From the NCBI RefSeq assembly GCF_900095225.1, contig NZ_LT607415.1:340933-404932 (forward strand): DNA of 64,000 nt, written 5' to 3'. This document shows positions 39,321 through 49,261 of the stretch, in pieces. This DNA comes from Pseudomonas sp. UMAB-08. Lineage in GTDB: Bacteria; Pseudomonadota; Gammaproteobacteria; Pseudomonadales; Pseudomonadaceae. Below the pieces are notes generated by a model. That model was not told where the DNA came from. It worked only from the letters and a program-made list of their open reading frames with translations, and did not search any database. The first letter of the stretch is position 1. Every line of letters starts with the position of its first letter. A program made the translations under genes and the position numbers.

Positions 39321-40109
39321 ATGACTTCCAATGCTGCACATGCTGAAGCCGTCGGCAAACGTACCTGGCCGCAATATGTGGGCTGGGGCCTGTTCCTCGC
39401 CATGCTGGCCTGGGCCTGGCATGGCGCTGAGATGAACCCGCTGGCGCTGTACCGCGATGCAGGAAACATGGCGACCTTCGCAGGCGACTTCTTCCCGCCA
39501 GACTTCCGCGAATGGCGCTCGTACCTCAAAGAAATGATCGTCACCGTGCAGATCGCACTCTGGGGCACGGTGCTGGCGATTGTCTGCTCGGTTCCGTTGG
39601 GAATTCTGTGCGCCGATAACATCACCCCGTGGTGGATTCATCAGCCATTGCGCCGGGTCATGGACTCGTTCCGTTCAATCAACGAAATGGTGTTCGCGAT
39701 GCTGTTTGTGGTCGCGGTCGGTCTGGGTCCGTTCGCTGGCGTTCTGGCGTTGTGGATCAGTACCACGGGAGTCCTCGCCAAGCTGTTTGCTGAAGCGGTC
39801 GAGGCCATTGACCCCGGTCCCGTCGAAGGCGTGCGTGCGACCGGCGCCAGCGCCCTGCAAGAGGTCATCTATGGGGTCATCCCGCAAGTCATGCCGCTGT
39901 GGATTTCCTACGCGCTGTACCGCTTCGAGTCCAACGTGCGCTCGGCCACGGTGGTCGGGATGGTCGGTGCTGGCGGGATCGGGGTGATTCTCTGGGAGAA
40001 CATTCGGTCTTTCCAGTTCGTTCAGACCTGCGCCGTATTGCTGGTGATTATCGTCGTGGTGAGCGTGATCGACGTCCTGTCGCAACGCCTGCGCAAACAA
40101 TTCATTTGA
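39321..40109 (+). CDS. phnE: Phosphonate ABC transporter permease PhnE
   Basis: 262 aa, single permease gene. The EAA-type loop reads [20 protein letters not shown] and is followed by [17 protein letters not shown]. Forms the membrane channel, presumably as a homodimer. A terminator-like element separates it from phnF. Confidence 0.9.
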   Translation: MTSNAAHAEAVGKRTWPQYVGWGLFLAMLAWAWHGAEMNPLALYRDAGNMATFAGDFFPPDFREWRSYLKEMIVTVQIALWGTVLAIVCSVPLGILCADNITPWWIHQPLRRVMDSFRSINEMVFAMLFVVAVGLGPFAGVLALWISTTGVLAKLFAEAVEAIDPGPVEGVRATGASALQEVIYGVIPQVMPLWISYALYRFESNVRSATVVGMVGAGGIGVILWENIRSFQFVQTCAVLLVIIVVVSVIDVLSQRLRKQFI

Positions 40110-40114
40110 CGGAG

Positions 40115-40139
40115 AGGGTGCCGAACGGCGCTTTTTTTT
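40115..40139 (+). terminator. Intrinsic terminator or attenuator between phnE and phnF
   Basis: A stem built on GGTGCC GAAC GGCGCT (two wobble pairs, extended by A-T and G-T) is followed by a run of T. It lies 6 bp after phnE and ends 5 bp before the phnF ATG. It may split transport from catabolic genes, with partial read-through. Confidence 0.55.
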
Positions 40140-40143
40140 AACC

Positions 40144-40848
40144 ATGCAGTTGTCTAGACAAATTGAACCCGTTTACCGCGAGTTGGCAGACACCTTGCGC
40201 CGGGAGCTCGGCGATTATCGGGCCGGGGATTATCTGCCCGCGGAGATCCGCCTGGCCGCACGATTTTCCGTTAACCGGCATACCGTGCGCCGCGCCATTG
40301 ATGAGTTGGTGCTCGATGGCAGTGTGTTGCGTCGCCAGGGCCGGGGCACTCAGGTGCTGGAGCGTCCGTTGATCTATCCGCTGGTCGCAGAAAGCGCCTA
40401 CAGCCAGTCGTTGTCGGCGCTCGGGCATGGGGTTGAAGCCCGGCTGCTGCAGCGGCGCAGTTGCCTGGCCAACCGCGATGAGGCGAGGCACCTGGGCCTG
40501 GCTGATCAGGCGCCACTGATTGAGTTGCAAACGTTGCGCATGGTCGATGGTCAGCCCGTGAGCTTGATTCGTCACCGTTACTGCGCCAGCCGAACCGAGC
40601 TGCTGGCGCCGTATACCGGGGGCTCGCTGCGTCAGTTCTTCGCGGAGCGCGACCTGCCGTTGACCCGCACGTTCAGCTTGATCGGTGCGCGCCTGCCGAG
40701 CCGTGAGGAGGCAGGTCTGTTGCTCATGCCCCGGCATTTGCCCGCGCTCAGCGTTTTTACCCTTTCCCGTGATTCGTCCGGCCAGCCCGTGGAGCTTGCG
40801 CAGTCCACCAGCCGCTCGGACCGTTTCCAATATCAGGTCATCACATGA
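40144..40848 (+). CDS. phnF: Phosphonate metabolism regulator PhnF (GntR/UTRA)
   Basis: 234 aa. GntR helix-turn-helix (about 10-75; YLPAEIRLAARFSVNRHTVR) and UTRA domain. No Shine-Dalgarno is visible; the ATG directly follows the terminator T-run. PhnF-type proteins usually repress phn or phosphate genes. It stands inside the operon between transport and C-P lyase genes, as in E. coli. Confidence 0.88.
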   Translation: MQLSRQIEPVYRELADTLRRELGDYRAGDYLPAEIRLAARFSVNRHTVRRAIDELVLDGSVLRRQGRGTQVLERPLIYPLVAESAYSQSLSALGHGVEARLLQRRSCLANRDEARHLGLADQAPLIELQTLRMVDGQPVSLIRHRYCASRTELLAPYTGGSLRQFFAERDLPLTRTFSLIGARLPSREEAGLLLMPRHLPALSVFTLSRDSSGQPVELAQSTSRSDRFQYQVIT

Positions 40849-40862
40849 TGGAGATGCCGACG

Positions 40863-41318
40863 ATGAGTTCCGCTCCTGCAGCCCCGCACGCAGCCCGTCA
40901 ACAGTGGATCGGCGTGCTCGCCCGTGCCCACCGTGGCGAATTGAGTGGCCATGAAGCGGCCCTGCGTGACACTGAATACCAACTGATTCGCGCTCCGGAA
41001 ATCGGCATGACCCTGGTCCGTGGTCGCATGGGCGGCACCGGTGCGCCGTTCAACCTCGGTGAAATGAGCGTGACCCGCTGCGTCGTTCGCCTGGCGGATG
41101 GGCGCACCGGCTACAGCTACCTCGCCGGGCGCGACAAGGTTCATGCCGAACTGGCCGCGCTGGCCGACGCGCATCTGCAAGGCTCGCAACAGGCCCGCTG
41201 GTTGAGTGAGTTGATCGAACCCTTGGCCCGTGCGCACGCCGCACGCCGCGCCCAAAAAGACGCCGAAACCGCAGCGACCAAGGTCGAGTTCTTTACCTTG
41301 GTCCGAGGAGAAGACTGA
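40863..41318 (+). CDS. phnG: C-P lyase subunit PhnG
   Basis: 151 aa from the ATG at 40863, nine bases after GGAG; earlier in-frame ATGs (40845, 40848, 40854) overlap or abut the phnF stop. Conserved ARQQWIGVLARAH and GAPFNLGEMSVTRCVVRL. Part of the PhnGHIJ core complex that cleaves phosphonates after ribosylation. Confidence 0.9.
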   Translation: MSSAPAAPHAARQQWIGVLARAHRGELSGHEAALRDTEYQLIRAPEIGMTLVRGRMGGTGAPFNLGEMSVTRCVVRLADGRTGYSYLAGRDKVHAELAALADAHLQGSQQARWLSELIEPLARAHAARRAQKDAETAATKVEFFTLVRGED

Positions 41319-41932
41319 TGAGTGCAACCCTTTTGCAACCCGCATTTGCCGACCCTGTGCTGGACGCCCAACGCAGCTTCCGAGCGGCGCTCAAGGCCCT
41401 GGCTGGGCCGGGTGTGGCTCAGCCGCTGGAGCAGGCCCCGCCTCTGGAAGGGCTGGCGCCAGCGAGCTACGCGCTGTGTTTGGCGCTGCTCGATGTCGAC
41501 ACCCCGCTGTGGCTGGCGCCGGCATTCGATACACCGACGATCCGCGCCAACCTGGCGTTTCACTGCGGTTGCGCGATGGTCAGCCGTCGCGAACAGGCGC
41601 GTTTTGCGTTGCTCGACGACAGCGAACTCGATGATTTACAGGGCTTCGATCCTGGCAATGACCGTTACCCCGATCAGTCCTGCACCTTGTTGATCCAGCT
41701 GCCTCAGCTCGACGGCGGGCGGCCTCTGGCGTGGCGTGGTCCCGGCATCCAGCACGAAAATCAGGTCGCCTTGCCACTGTCTGAAGGGTTCTGGAGCGAG
41801 CGCAACGCACGCAACGATTTCCCCCGAGGGCTGGATGCGTTTTTTCTTGCTGGGCATAGCGTCATCGGTCTGCCGCGCAGCACCCGCATCAGCCACGTGA
41901 ATCCAACAACCCTGGCTGAGGAGCTTGCCTGA
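41318..41932 (+). CDS. phnH: C-P lyase subunit PhnH
   Basis: 204 aa; starts on the phnG stop (TGATG) behind GAGGAG. Conserved AFADPVLDAQRSFRAALKAL and the C-terminal HSVIGLPRSTRI. Structural subunit of the core complex. Confidence 0.92.
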   Translation: MSATLLQPAFADPVLDAQRSFRAALKALAGPGVAQPLEQAPPLEGLAPASYALCLALLDVDTPLWLAPAFDTPTIRANLAFHCGCAMVSRREQARFALLDDSELDDLQGFDPGNDRYPDQSCTLLIQLPQLDGGRPLAWRGPGIQHENQVALPLSEGFWSERNARNDFPRGLDAFFLAGHSVIGLPRSTRISHVNPTTLAEELA

Positions 41933-43020
41933 TGTACGTAGCCGTAAAAGGTGGCGAACAGGCCATCGACAATGCCCACCGTCTGTTGGCGAAAAAGCGC
42001 CGTGGCGACACCACGATTGCGGAGCTGGGCGTCGAGCAGATTCGCCAGCAACTGCCATTGGCCGTGGCTCGGGTCATGAGCGAGGGCTCGCTGTACGACG
42101 AGCAGTTGGCCGCGCTGGCGATCAAGCAGGCTGCCGGGGATTTGATCGAGGCGATCTTCCTGCTGCGCGCCTATCGCACCACGCTCCCACGTTTCAGTGC
42201 CAGCCTGCCGATTGATACTTCGGTCATGCAACTGAGTCGACGCTTATCCGCAACCTTCAAGGATGTTCCGGGCGGGCAACTGCTGGGCCCGACCTTCGAC
42301 TACACCCATCGCTTGCTGGACTTCACGTTGCTGGCCGAAGGCGAACATCCGGGACCGCACGTAGAAGAGGGCGCGACCCTGGAGCCTTGCCCGCGAGTCC
42401 TCGGTTTGTTGGCCAAAGAAGGCCTGATCAAAAACGAGTCCGACAACGGTGAAGCCGTCGCCGACATCACTCGCGATCCTCTGGAGTTCCCTTCCAGCCG
42501 TGCTCAGCGCTTGCAGGCCCTGGCCCGTGGCGATGAGGGATTTTTGTTGGCGCTGGGCTATTCCACCCAGCGTGGCTACGGCCGTAATCACCCGTTCGCC
42601 GGGGAAATCCGCATCGGTGAAGTGGAGGTCTGGATTGAGCCGGAAGAGCTCGGCTTCCCCATCGCCATCGGTGCCATCGAGGTGACCGAGTGCGAGATGG
42701 TCAACCAGTTCGTCGGCTCTGGCGCTGAACTGGCGCAGTTCACCCGAGGCTACGGGCTGGCGTTTGGGCATGCCGAGCGTAAAGCCATGGGCATGGCTTT
42801 GGTGGACCGCTCTCTGCGTGCGGATGAGTTCAACGAAGAAATCCAGTCGCCAGCGCAGCAGGAGGAGTTTGTCCTCAGCCATTGCGACAACGTCGAGGCG
42901 GCCGGTTTCGTGTCGCACCTCAAGCTTCCGCACTACGTTGACTTCCAGTCCGAGCTGGAGCTGATCCGCAAGCTGCGCAAGCCCGCAGCCGCTCAGTCCA
43001 CCGTACAGGAGAACCCATAA
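41932..43020 (+). CDS. phnI: C-P lyase subunit PhnI
   Basis: 362 aa; overlaps phnH by 1 bp. Opens MYVAVKGGEQAIDNAHRLL, a PhnI signature, and contains GFLLALGYSTQRGYGRNHPF. PhnI, with PhnG, H and L, replaces adenine of ATP by the phosphonate. Confidence 0.94.
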   Translation: MYVAVKGGEQAIDNAHRLLAKKRRGDTTIAELGVEQIRQQLPLAVARVMSEGSLYDEQLAALAIKQAAGDLIEAIFLLRAYRTTLPRFSASLPIDTSVMQLSRRLSATFKDVPGGQLLGPTFDYTHRLLDFTLLAEGEHPGPHVEEGATLEPCPRVLGLLAKEGLIKNESDNGEAVADITRDPLEFPSSRAQRLQALARGDEGFLLALGYSTQRGYGRNHPFAGEIRIGEVEVWIEPEELGFPIAIGAIEVTECEMVNQFVGSGAELAQFTRGYGLAFGHAERKAMGMALVDRSLRADEFNEEIQSPAQQEEFVLSHCDNVEAAGFVSHLKLPHYVDFQSELELIRKLRKPAAAQSTVQENP

Positions 43021-43895
43021 TGAGCAGCGTGATGACTGACAGGCCTGCGCGTGACGAGGCCTACAACTTCGCTTACCTCGACGAGCAAACCAAACGCATG
43101 ATCCGGCGCGGCCTGCTCAAGGCCGTGGCGATTCCCGGTTATCAGGTGCCCTTCGGCGGCCGCGAAATGCCGCTGCCGTATGGATGGGGCACGGGCGGCA
43201 TGCAAATGACCGCAGCTATTCTGGGGGCTGATGACGTGCTCAAGGTCATCGATCAGGGCGCGGACGACACCACCAATGCGGTCTCGATTCGGCGCTTTTT
43301 TGCCCGTACGGCAGGTATCGCGACCACCGAGCGCACGCCGGAAGCGACGGTGATCCAGACCCGTCACCGGATCCCGGAAACCCCGCTGCACGCGGACCAG
43401 ATCATGGTCTATCAGGTGCCCATCCCGGAGCCGCTGCGCTTTATCGAACCGTCGGAAACCGAGACCCGGACCATGCACGCGCTGAACGATTACGGGGTGA
43501 TGCACGTGAAACTCTACGAGGACATCGCCACCTTCGGCCACATCGCCACCAGCTACGCCTACCCGGTGATGGTCGATGATCGTTATGTGATGGACCCGTC
43601 GCCGATTCCCAAATTCGACAACCCGAAGCTCGACATGAGCCCGGCGTTGATGTTGTTCGGCGCCGGTCGTGAAAAGCGCCTGTACGCCGTGCCGCCTTAC
43701 ACCCGGGTGGTGAGTCTGGATTTTGAGGATCACCCGTTTGAAATCCAGACGTGGGAAGAGTGCTGCGCGATCTGCGGCAGCCGCGATTCGTATCTGGATG
43801 AACTGATCCTCGACGACGCGGGCACCCAGAGCTTCGTCTGCTCGGACACCGACTACTGCGCCCAGCGCAGCAACGAACAGGAGGCCGGTCAATGA
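43020..43895 (+). CDS. phnJ: Alpha-D-ribose 1-methylphosphonate 5-phosphate C-P lyase PhnJ
   Basis: 291 aa radical-SAM enzyme that breaks the C-P bond. The unusual cluster Cys residues are kept near the C-terminus: CCAICGSRDS and, further on, FVCSDTDYCAQR. Conserved GYQVPFGGREMPLPYGWGTG is also present. Overlaps phnI by 1 bp and phnK by 4 bp. Confidence 0.95.
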   Translation: MSSVMTDRPARDEAYNFAYLDEQTKRMIRRGLLKAVAIPGYQVPFGGREMPLPYGWGTGGMQMTAAILGADDVLKVIDQGADDTTNAVSIRRFFARTAGIATTERTPEATVIQTRHRIPETPLHADQIMVYQVPIPEPLRFIEPSETETRTMHALNDYGVMHVKLYEDIATFGHIATSYAYPVMVDDRYVMDPSPIPKFDNPKLDMSPALMLFGAGREKRLYAVPPYTRVVSLDFEDHPFEIQTWEECCAICGSRDSYLDELILDDAGTQSFVCSDTDYCAQRSNEQEAGQ

Positions 43896-44716
43896 ACAAC
43901 CCAGTGCATCCCTCGCAGCGGTTGCGGGAACGGCAAGCCGACCGTGCGCAGCCGCTGCTCGAAGTACGGGGTCTGTCGCGCTTATACGGGCCAGAGAAGG
44001 GCTGTCAGGACGTGAGCTTCGACCTGTACCCCGGCGAAGTATTGGGCATTGTCGGCGAGTCCGGGTCGGGCAAATCGACCTTGTTGTCATTGCTCAGCGG
44101 CCGTTGCCCGCCCGACAGCGGTGCCGTCGCCTATCGACGTAAAGAAGGCGGCTGGCTCGACCTCTACAGCGCCAGCGAAGCCGAACGCCGTACTTTGTTG
44201 CGCACTGAATGGGGGTTTGTTGAACAGAGCCCGCGCGATGGCCTGCGCATGGGCGTGTCGGCTGGCGCCAACATCGGCGAGCGACTGATGGCGCAAGGCG
44301 CACGTCACTACGGGCAATTGCGTGCTGCCGGCATCGACTGGCTGACCCAGGTGGAAATCGATCCGCTGCGCATTGACGACCTGCCGCGCACGTTCTCTGG
44401 CGGTATGCAGCAGCGCTTGCAGATCGCCCGCAACCTGGTTTCCGGCCCGCGCCTGGTGTTCATGGACGAGCCGACCGGAGGGCTCGACGTTTCAGTCCAG
44501 GCGCGTTTGCTCGACCTGTTGCGTGGCCTGGTGCGGGAGCTGGACCTGGCGGTGGTGATTGTCACCCACGACCTGGCGGTGGCGCGATTGCTGGCCGACC
44601 GGCTGATGGTCATGCGGCGCTCCAACGTTGTGGAGGCCGGGTTGACCGATCAGATCCTTGATGACCCGCAGCATCCGTATTCGCAGCTGCTGGTGTCTTC
44701 GGTGCTGCAACCGTGA
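43892..44716 (+). CDS. phnK: C-P lyase ATP-binding protein PhnK
   Basis: 274 aa ABC-type ATPase; Walker [11 protein letters not shown], signature FSGGMQQR, Walker [13 protein letters not shown]. PhnK docks on the PhnJ subunit of the core complex and is not a transporter component. Confidence 0.92.
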   Translation: MNNPVHPSQRLRERQADRAQPLLEVRGLSRLYGPEKGCQDVSFDLYPGEVLGIVGESGSGKSTLLSLLSGRCPPDSGAVAYRRKEGGWLDLYSASEAERRTLLRTEWGFVEQSPRDGLRMGVSAGANIGERLMAQGARHYGQLRAAGIDWLTQVEIDPLRIDDLPRTFSGGMQQRLQIARNLVSGPRLVFMDEPTGGLDVSVQARLLDLLRGLVRELDLAVVIVTHDLAVARLLADRLMVMRRSNVVEAGLTDQILDDPQHPYSQLLVSSVLQP

Positions 44717-44771
44717 TCCGTCCATCCGCCGGGCGATCCCCGGCTGCCGTCGTCTTTTTGGGGTGTGCTTG

Positions 44772-45488
44772 ATGAACAGGCTGATCGAGGTCCGCGACCT
44801 CTCGAAAACCTTCACGCTGCACCAGCAGAACGGTGTGGTGCTCAACGTACTGGACGGCCTGAGCTTCACCGTCGACGCAGGCGAATGCCTGGTGCTGCAC
44901 GGGCAGTCCGGCGCGGGCAAAAGTACCTTGCTGCGCACCCTGTACGGCAATTATCTACCGGCGGGTGGCAGCATTCGTGTGCGACATGCCGGTGACTGGC
45001 TGGAACTGGTCGGCGCCCAACCGCGAGATGTGTTGGCCGTGCGCCAACAAACCCTCGGCTATGTCAGCCAGTTTCTGCGGGTGATCCCGCGTGTCGCCAG
45101 CCTGGACGTAGTCATGGAGCCGGCACTGGCGCGAGGCTGGTCGAGGACGTTGGCCAAGGCCCGCGCAGAAAACCTGCTGGCGCGACTGAATATTCCGCAG
45201 CGCCTGTGGCAACTGGCGCCCGGCACCTTCTCCGGCGGCGAGCAGCAGCGGGTGAACATCGCTCGCGGCTTCATGGTCGCTTGGCCCGTGATGCTGCTGG
45301 ATGAGCCCACGGCGTCGCTGGACGACACCAATCGCCAGGTTGTGCTGGAGTTGATGAACGAAGCCAAAGCGGGAGGTGCCGCCTTGATTGGCATCTTCCA
45401 CGACCGCGCTGCCCGTGAAGCGGTCGCCGACCGCCACCTCGACATGACCCCGAATGCCCCGACAGCAAAGGAATCACAGCCATGCTGA
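44772..45488 (+). CDS. phnL: C-P lyase ATP-binding protein PhnL
   Basis: 238 aa from the ATG at 44772. Walker [11 protein letters not shown], signature FSGGEQQR, Walker [13 protein letters not shown]. Required with PhnGHI for the nucleosidase-like first step. The 55-bp gap from phnK is the longest between phnF and phnP. Overlaps phnM by 7 bp. Confidence 0.92.
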   Translation: MNRLIEVRDLSKTFTLHQQNGVVLNVLDGLSFTVDAGECLVLHGQSGAGKSTLLRTLYGNYLPAGGSIRVRHAGDWLELVGAQPRDVLAVRQQTLGYVSQFLRVIPRVASLDVVMEPALARGWSRTLAKARAENLLARLNIPQRLWQLAPGTFSGGEQQRVNIARGFMVAWPVMLLDEPTASLDDTNRQVVLELMNEAKAGGAALIGIFHDRAAREAVADRHLDMTPNAPTAKESQPC

Positions 45489-46642
45489 CCGAACAGATCC
45501 TTAGCAACGCGCAACTGGTCACCGCCGATCGGGTTTTCAACGGCACGGTGGTGCTGCGCAACGGCCTGATCGTCGAGGTGGACGAGGGCATTAGCAGGCT
45601 GCCTCAGGCACATGACCTGCAAGGCGATTACCTGCTGCCGGGTCTGATCGAGCTGCACACTGATAACCTGGAAAAGCACATGACGCCGCGCCCCGGTGTT
45701 GACTGGCCATCGACCTCGGCGGTGCTCAGCCATGACGCGCAGATCGTGGCTGCGGGCATCACTACGGTGTTCGACGCGCTGTCCATCGGTGACGTAAACC
45801 CCAAGGGCAATCGCATGCAGAAATTGCCAGCGATGCTCGACGCCATCGCTACCGCCAATGCCGCCGGACTGACCCGCGCCGAACACCGTCTGCACCTGCG
45901 TTGTGAGCTGTGTCACCCGGACACCCTGAGCGTGTTCCGTGATCTGGTGGAGAATCCGTTGGTGCAACTGGTGTCGGTCATGGACCATTCGCCAGGTCAG
46001 CGTCAATTCGCCCTGGAGTCCAAGTACCGCGAGTACTACATGGGTAAGTACCATCTGACGACGGTCGAGATGGACGCGTTCATTGTCACGCAGATGGCTA
46101 ACTCCCGTGAGTTCAGCAGCCGTTACCGGCGTGCCATCGTCGAGGATTGCCTGGCACGTGGTCTGTCGGTGGCCAGTCACGATGATGCGACCCTGGCGCA
46201 CGTCGAAGAATCGGCCAGCTACGGGATGACCATCGCTGAATTCCCGACGACCCTGGAAGCAGCGCGGGGCTGTCATCGTCTGGGCATGGGGGTGTTGATG
46301 GGCGCACCGAACATCGTGCGTGGCGGCTCGCACTCGGGCAATGTGGCGGCGGCCGACCTTGCTAAAGAAGGACTACTGGATATCCTCTCCAGCGATTATT
46401 ATCCGGCCAGTCTATTGCAGGCGGCGTTTATGTTGGCTGCCCAGAACGAAGACAAGCGGCATAACGATTGCGATCTGCCTCGCGCCGTCGGTATGGTCAG
46501 TCGCGCACCGGCCCAGGCCGCCGGGCTCAATGACCGGGGCGAGATCCGGGTCGGGTTGCGTGCCGACCTGGTTCACGCTAGGCATCAGGACGGATTACCG
46601 GTGATTCAACAGGTTTGGCGACAAGCGAAGAGGGTGTTTTGA
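45482..46642 (+). CDS. phnM: Ribose 1-methylphosphonate 5-triphosphate diphosphatase PhnM
   Basis: 386 aa, amidohydrolase fold. Metal-binding [18 protein letters not shown] and later [16 protein letters not shown]. Removes diphosphate before the PhnJ reaction. Overlaps phnL by 7 bp and phnN by 1 bp. Confidence 0.94.
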   Translation: MLTEQILSNAQLVTADRVFNGTVVLRNGLIVEVDEGISRLPQAHDLQGDYLLPGLIELHTDNLEKHMTPRPGVDWPSTSAVLSHDAQIVAAGITTVFDALSIGDVNPKGNRMQKLPAMLDAIATANAAGLTRAEHRLHLRCELCHPDTLSVFRDLVENPLVQLVSVMDHSPGQRQFALESKYREYYMGKYHLTTVEMDAFIVTQMANSREFSSRYRRAIVEDCLARGLSVASHDDATLAHVEESASYGMTIAEFPTTLEAARGCHRLGMGVLMGAPNIVRGGSHSGNVAAADLAKEGLLDILSSDYYPASLLQAAFMLAAQNEDKRHNDCDLPRAVGMVSRAPAQAAGLNDRGEIRVGLRADLVHARHQDGLPVIQQVWRQAKRVF

Positions 46643-47211
46643 TGGCGGGCAGGTTGATCTATCTCATCGGACCTTCAGGTTCGGGCAAGGACAGCCTGCT
46701 TGATGCTGCACGTGAACCCTTGGCCTATCAGGGCTGCCGGATCGTGCGGCGGGTCATCACCCGTTCGGCCGAGGCGGTCGGTGAGGCGGCGCAAGCGGTC
46801 AGCGTCGAGCAGTTCATAGCGATGCAAGGCGAGGGTGCGTTCGCCTTGAGCTGGCAAGCCAATGGCTTGCACTACGGGATCCCAAAGGAAATCGACGAAT
46901 GGCTGGAGGCCGGGCTGGATGTTCTGGTCAACGGTTCCCGTGCTTATCTGCCCCAAGCGCATCAACGCTATCCGGGGTTGCTCGCGCTGCTGTTAACGGT
47001 GGATCAGGCCGTTTTGCGTCAGCGTTTGCAGGCCCGTGGTCGCGAATCATTGCCGGAGATCGAAGCACGATTGGCGCGCAATGCCGATTTTGCTGCGGTC
47101 TTGATGGCGGCTGAGGATAAGGCGTTGTGGCTGCTGGATAACTCCGGCCCCATCGAGCAGACCCTTGGACGGCTGCTGCAACTGATGGGTAAAGAGCCCA
47201 CATGCACCTGA
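46642..47211 (+). CDS. phnN: Ribose 1,5-bisphosphate phosphokinase PhnN
   Basis: 189 aa from the ATG at 46642 (TGATG junction with phnM). P-loop GPSGSGKDSLL in a guanylate-kinase-like fold. Converts ribose 1,5-bisphosphate to PRPP. Overlaps phnP by 10 bp. Confidence 0.92.
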   Translation: MAGRLIYLIGPSGSGKDSLLDAAREPLAYQGCRIVRRVITRSAEAVGEAAQAVSVEQFIAMQGEGAFALSWQANGLHYGIPKEIDEWLEAGLDVLVNGSRAYLPQAHQRYPGLLALLLTVDQAVLRQRLQARGRESLPEIEARLARNADFAAVLMAAEDKALWLLDNSGPIEQTLGRLLQLMGKEPTCT

Positions 47212-47951
47212 CCTTGCTGGGCACCGGCGATGCACGTCAGGTGCCGGTCTATGGTTGCGACTGTCCGGCGTGCGCCGTTGCACGCTCGGACCAGCGCTTG
47301 CGCCGTCTACCGTGCAGTGCCCTGATTGAATGCGCCGGCCAACGCTGGTTGATCGACACGGGGCTGACCGACCTCACCGAGCGTTTCCCGCCGCGCAGCT
47401 TTAACGGCATCCTGCAAACCCATTACCACGCTGACCACGCACAAGGCCTGCTGCATTTGCGTTGGGGCCAGGGATGGGTCATTCCGGTACATGGCCCGGT
47501 TGATCCAGAGGGCTTTTCCGATCTGTACAAACACCCGGGCATCCTCGACTTCAGTCGACCCTTTGCTGCCTTCGAAACCCGGCAGTTCGGCGCGCTGAGT
47601 GTGACCGCGGTGCCGTTGATGCATTCAAAACCCACGCTGGGTTACCTGCTCGAAGGCGAGGGGCGACGCATCGCTTACCTCACCGACACCGTCGGCCTGC
47701 CTGAGCCGACTCGCGATTTTCTGCAACGCCAGCCCCTCGATGTACTGGTGCTGGACTGCTCCATGCCCCCTCAGCCGCAAACGCCTCGCAACCACAACGA
47801 CCTCAACCTGGCCCTGGCTTGCATCGCCGAACTGCAACCACAACAGGCGGTGTTAACCCACATTGGTCACACACTGGACGCCTGGCTGCTCGATGAGGCG
47901 CATCAACTGCCCGCACGGGTGATCGTTGCGCATGATGGTATGGTGTTGTGA
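47202..47951 (+). CDS. phnP: Cyclic ribose phosphate phosphodiesterase PhnP
   Basis: 249 aa, metallo-beta-lactamase fold with HYHADHAQGL. An N-terminal structural zinc site is suggested by CDCPACAVA. Opens the 1,2-cyclic phosphate product of PhnJ. Last gene of the locus; no phnO follows. Confidence 0.93.
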   Translation: MHLTLLGTGDARQVPVYGCDCPACAVARSDQRLRRLPCSALIECAGQRWLIDTGLTDLTERFPPRSFNGILQTHYHADHAQGLLHLRWGQGWVIPVHGPVDPEGFSDLYKHPGILDFSRPFAAFETRQFGALSVTAVPLMHSKPTLGYLLEGEGRRIAYLTDTVGLPEPTRDFLQRQPLDVLVLDCSMPPQPQTPRNHNDLNLALACIAELQPQQAVLTHIGHTLDAWLLDEAHQLPARVIVAHDGMVL

Positions 47952-48082
47952 AACGGCAGTGGCTCTCACACAGTCATGCGTTGCTGAACGTTATGATTCA
48001 ACGCGCGGCTACAGTAACTGAAGTCACCTGTCCGGCCAGTTGAGCCTTTTCCGATCCCTTGAATCCTGCTTGGAGAAATACC

Positions 48083-48499
48083 GTGGCTAAAGCGTCTGCA
48101 ACGATCGAAATTCCGGCGACTGCCGATCAAGTCTGGCAACTGATAGGCGGCTTCAACTCGCTCCCCGACTGGTTGCCGTTCATCGCCAAAAGCGAACTGG
48201 GCGAGGGTGGGCGCGTGCGTCACCTGGAGACCGGCGATGGCACGGTGATCGTCGAGCGGCTCCAGACGTTCGATGACAAGGCGCGTACGTACACGTACTC
48301 CATTGATCAGGGGCCATTCCCTGTTACAGATTATCTGGCCAAGGTGCAGGTCCGGGAAGTGGCGGGCAAACAGATGACTCAGGTCGAATGGTCGGGCAGC
48401 TTCACCCCGGCTGGCGTGACCGATGCAGAAGCCGTCGAGCTGTTCAGCGGTGTCTATAGCGGTGGTCTTGATGCACTCAAGGTTAACTTCCCAGGCTGA
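48083..48499 (+). CDS. SRPBCC (START-like) family protein
   Basis: 138 aa from the GTG at 48083, seven bases after GGAG; an ATG at 48059 has no such site. IPATADQVWQLIGGFNSLPDW and the C-terminal GGLDALKVNF helix are typical of polyketide-cyclase/dehydrase-like SRPBCC folds that bind small hydrophobic molecules. Function unknown. Confidence 0.83.
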   Translation: MAKASATIEIPATADQVWQLIGGFNSLPDWLPFIAKSELGEGGRVRHLETGDGTVIVERLQTFDDKARTYTYSIDQGPFPVTDYLAKVQVREVAGKQMTQVEWSGSFTPAGVTDAEAVELFSGVYSGGLDALKVNFPG

Positions 48500-48588
48500 A
48501 GTTCATCGTGTCGTAATGTGTAGGAAGCGCCGCTGACAAGTGTTCTTTCTTATAATTCAGGCTCTTTCCGATAAGCCCTGGAGGCACC

Positions 48589-49110
48589 ATGAAATTGTAT
48601 GGCTGGTGGGTATTGATGGGGGTAATGTCGTGCGGCGTTGCCCAGGCAGCCTCGAAAGAAGTCTCGATGAGCCTGGTGAGCGCTGACGGTCTGCCCCAGG
48701 CCATTGGTTCGGTTACGCTTAGCGAGACAGAGTATGGGGTGCTGTTTACGCCCAACCTGAAATCGTTGCCTGTTGGGGTGCATGGTTTTCACGTGCATCA
48801 GAACGGCAGCTGTGAGGCCGGATTGAAAGACGGTAAAAAGTCTGCGGCAGAGGCGGCCGGAGGTCATTTCGATCCACTGGGCACCAACAAGCACCTTGGC
48901 CCGTACGGTAATGGCCATATGGGCGATCTGCCTGCAATCTACGTAAATGCCGATGGCACCGCGACCTATCCGGTGCTGGCGCCACGTATCAAGAAAATTT
49001 CCGACATCGATGGCCATGCGTTAATGGTCCATGCCGGGGGCGACAACCATGCCGACATGCCAAAACCGCTGGGTGGTGGCGGTAGTCGCATGGCCTGTGG
49101 GGTCATCTGA
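48589..49110 (+). CDS. sodC: Periplasmic Cu/Zn superoxide dismutase SodC
   Basis: 173 aa with a signal peptide ending in AQA before ASKEVSMS. Copper and zinc ligands are in HGFHVHQNGSC, GGHFDPLGTNKHLGPYGNGH and HALMVHAGGDNHAD. The conserved disulfide uses the Cys in NGSCEAG and the C-terminal RMACGVI. Dismutates superoxide in the periplasm. Confidence 0.94.
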   Translation: MKLYGWWVLMGVMSCGVAQAASKEVSMSLVSADGLPQAIGSVTLSETEYGVLFTPNLKSLPVGVHGFHVHQNGSCEAGLKDGKKSAAEAAGGHFDPLGTNKHLGPYGNGHMGDLPAIYVNADGTATYPVLAPRIKKISDIDGHALMVHAGGDNHADMPKPLGGGGSRMACGVI

Positions 49111-49148
49111 TTTTGGTCGGGTAGGGTAAGGAATTTTTTGCCGAAGGC

Positions 49149-49176
49149 TTGACTTGCCCTTTTCAATCAGTAACAT
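49149..49176 (+). promoter_or_regulatory. Promoter of tRNA-Asn
   Basis: TTGACT, 16 bases, TAACAT. The expected start near 49183 lies just before the mature tRNA end. Confidence 0.6.
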
Positions 49177-49185
49177 AGACCACAT

Positions 49186-49261
49186 TCCGCGATAGCTCAG
49201 TTGGTAGAGCAAATGACTGTTAATCATTGGGTCCCTGGTTCGAGTCCAGGTCGTGGAGCCA
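49186..49261 (+). tRNA. tRNA-Asn (GTT anticodon)
   Basis: 76 nt cloverleaf with encoded CCA. Acceptor arms TCCGCGA and TCGTGGA pair with one G-T. D arm GCTC/GAGC, anticodon stem AATGA/TCATT with loop CTGTTAA, T arm CCTGG/CCAGG with TTCGAGT. No duplicated 3' end that would mark an integrated element was seen nearby. Confidence 0.95.
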
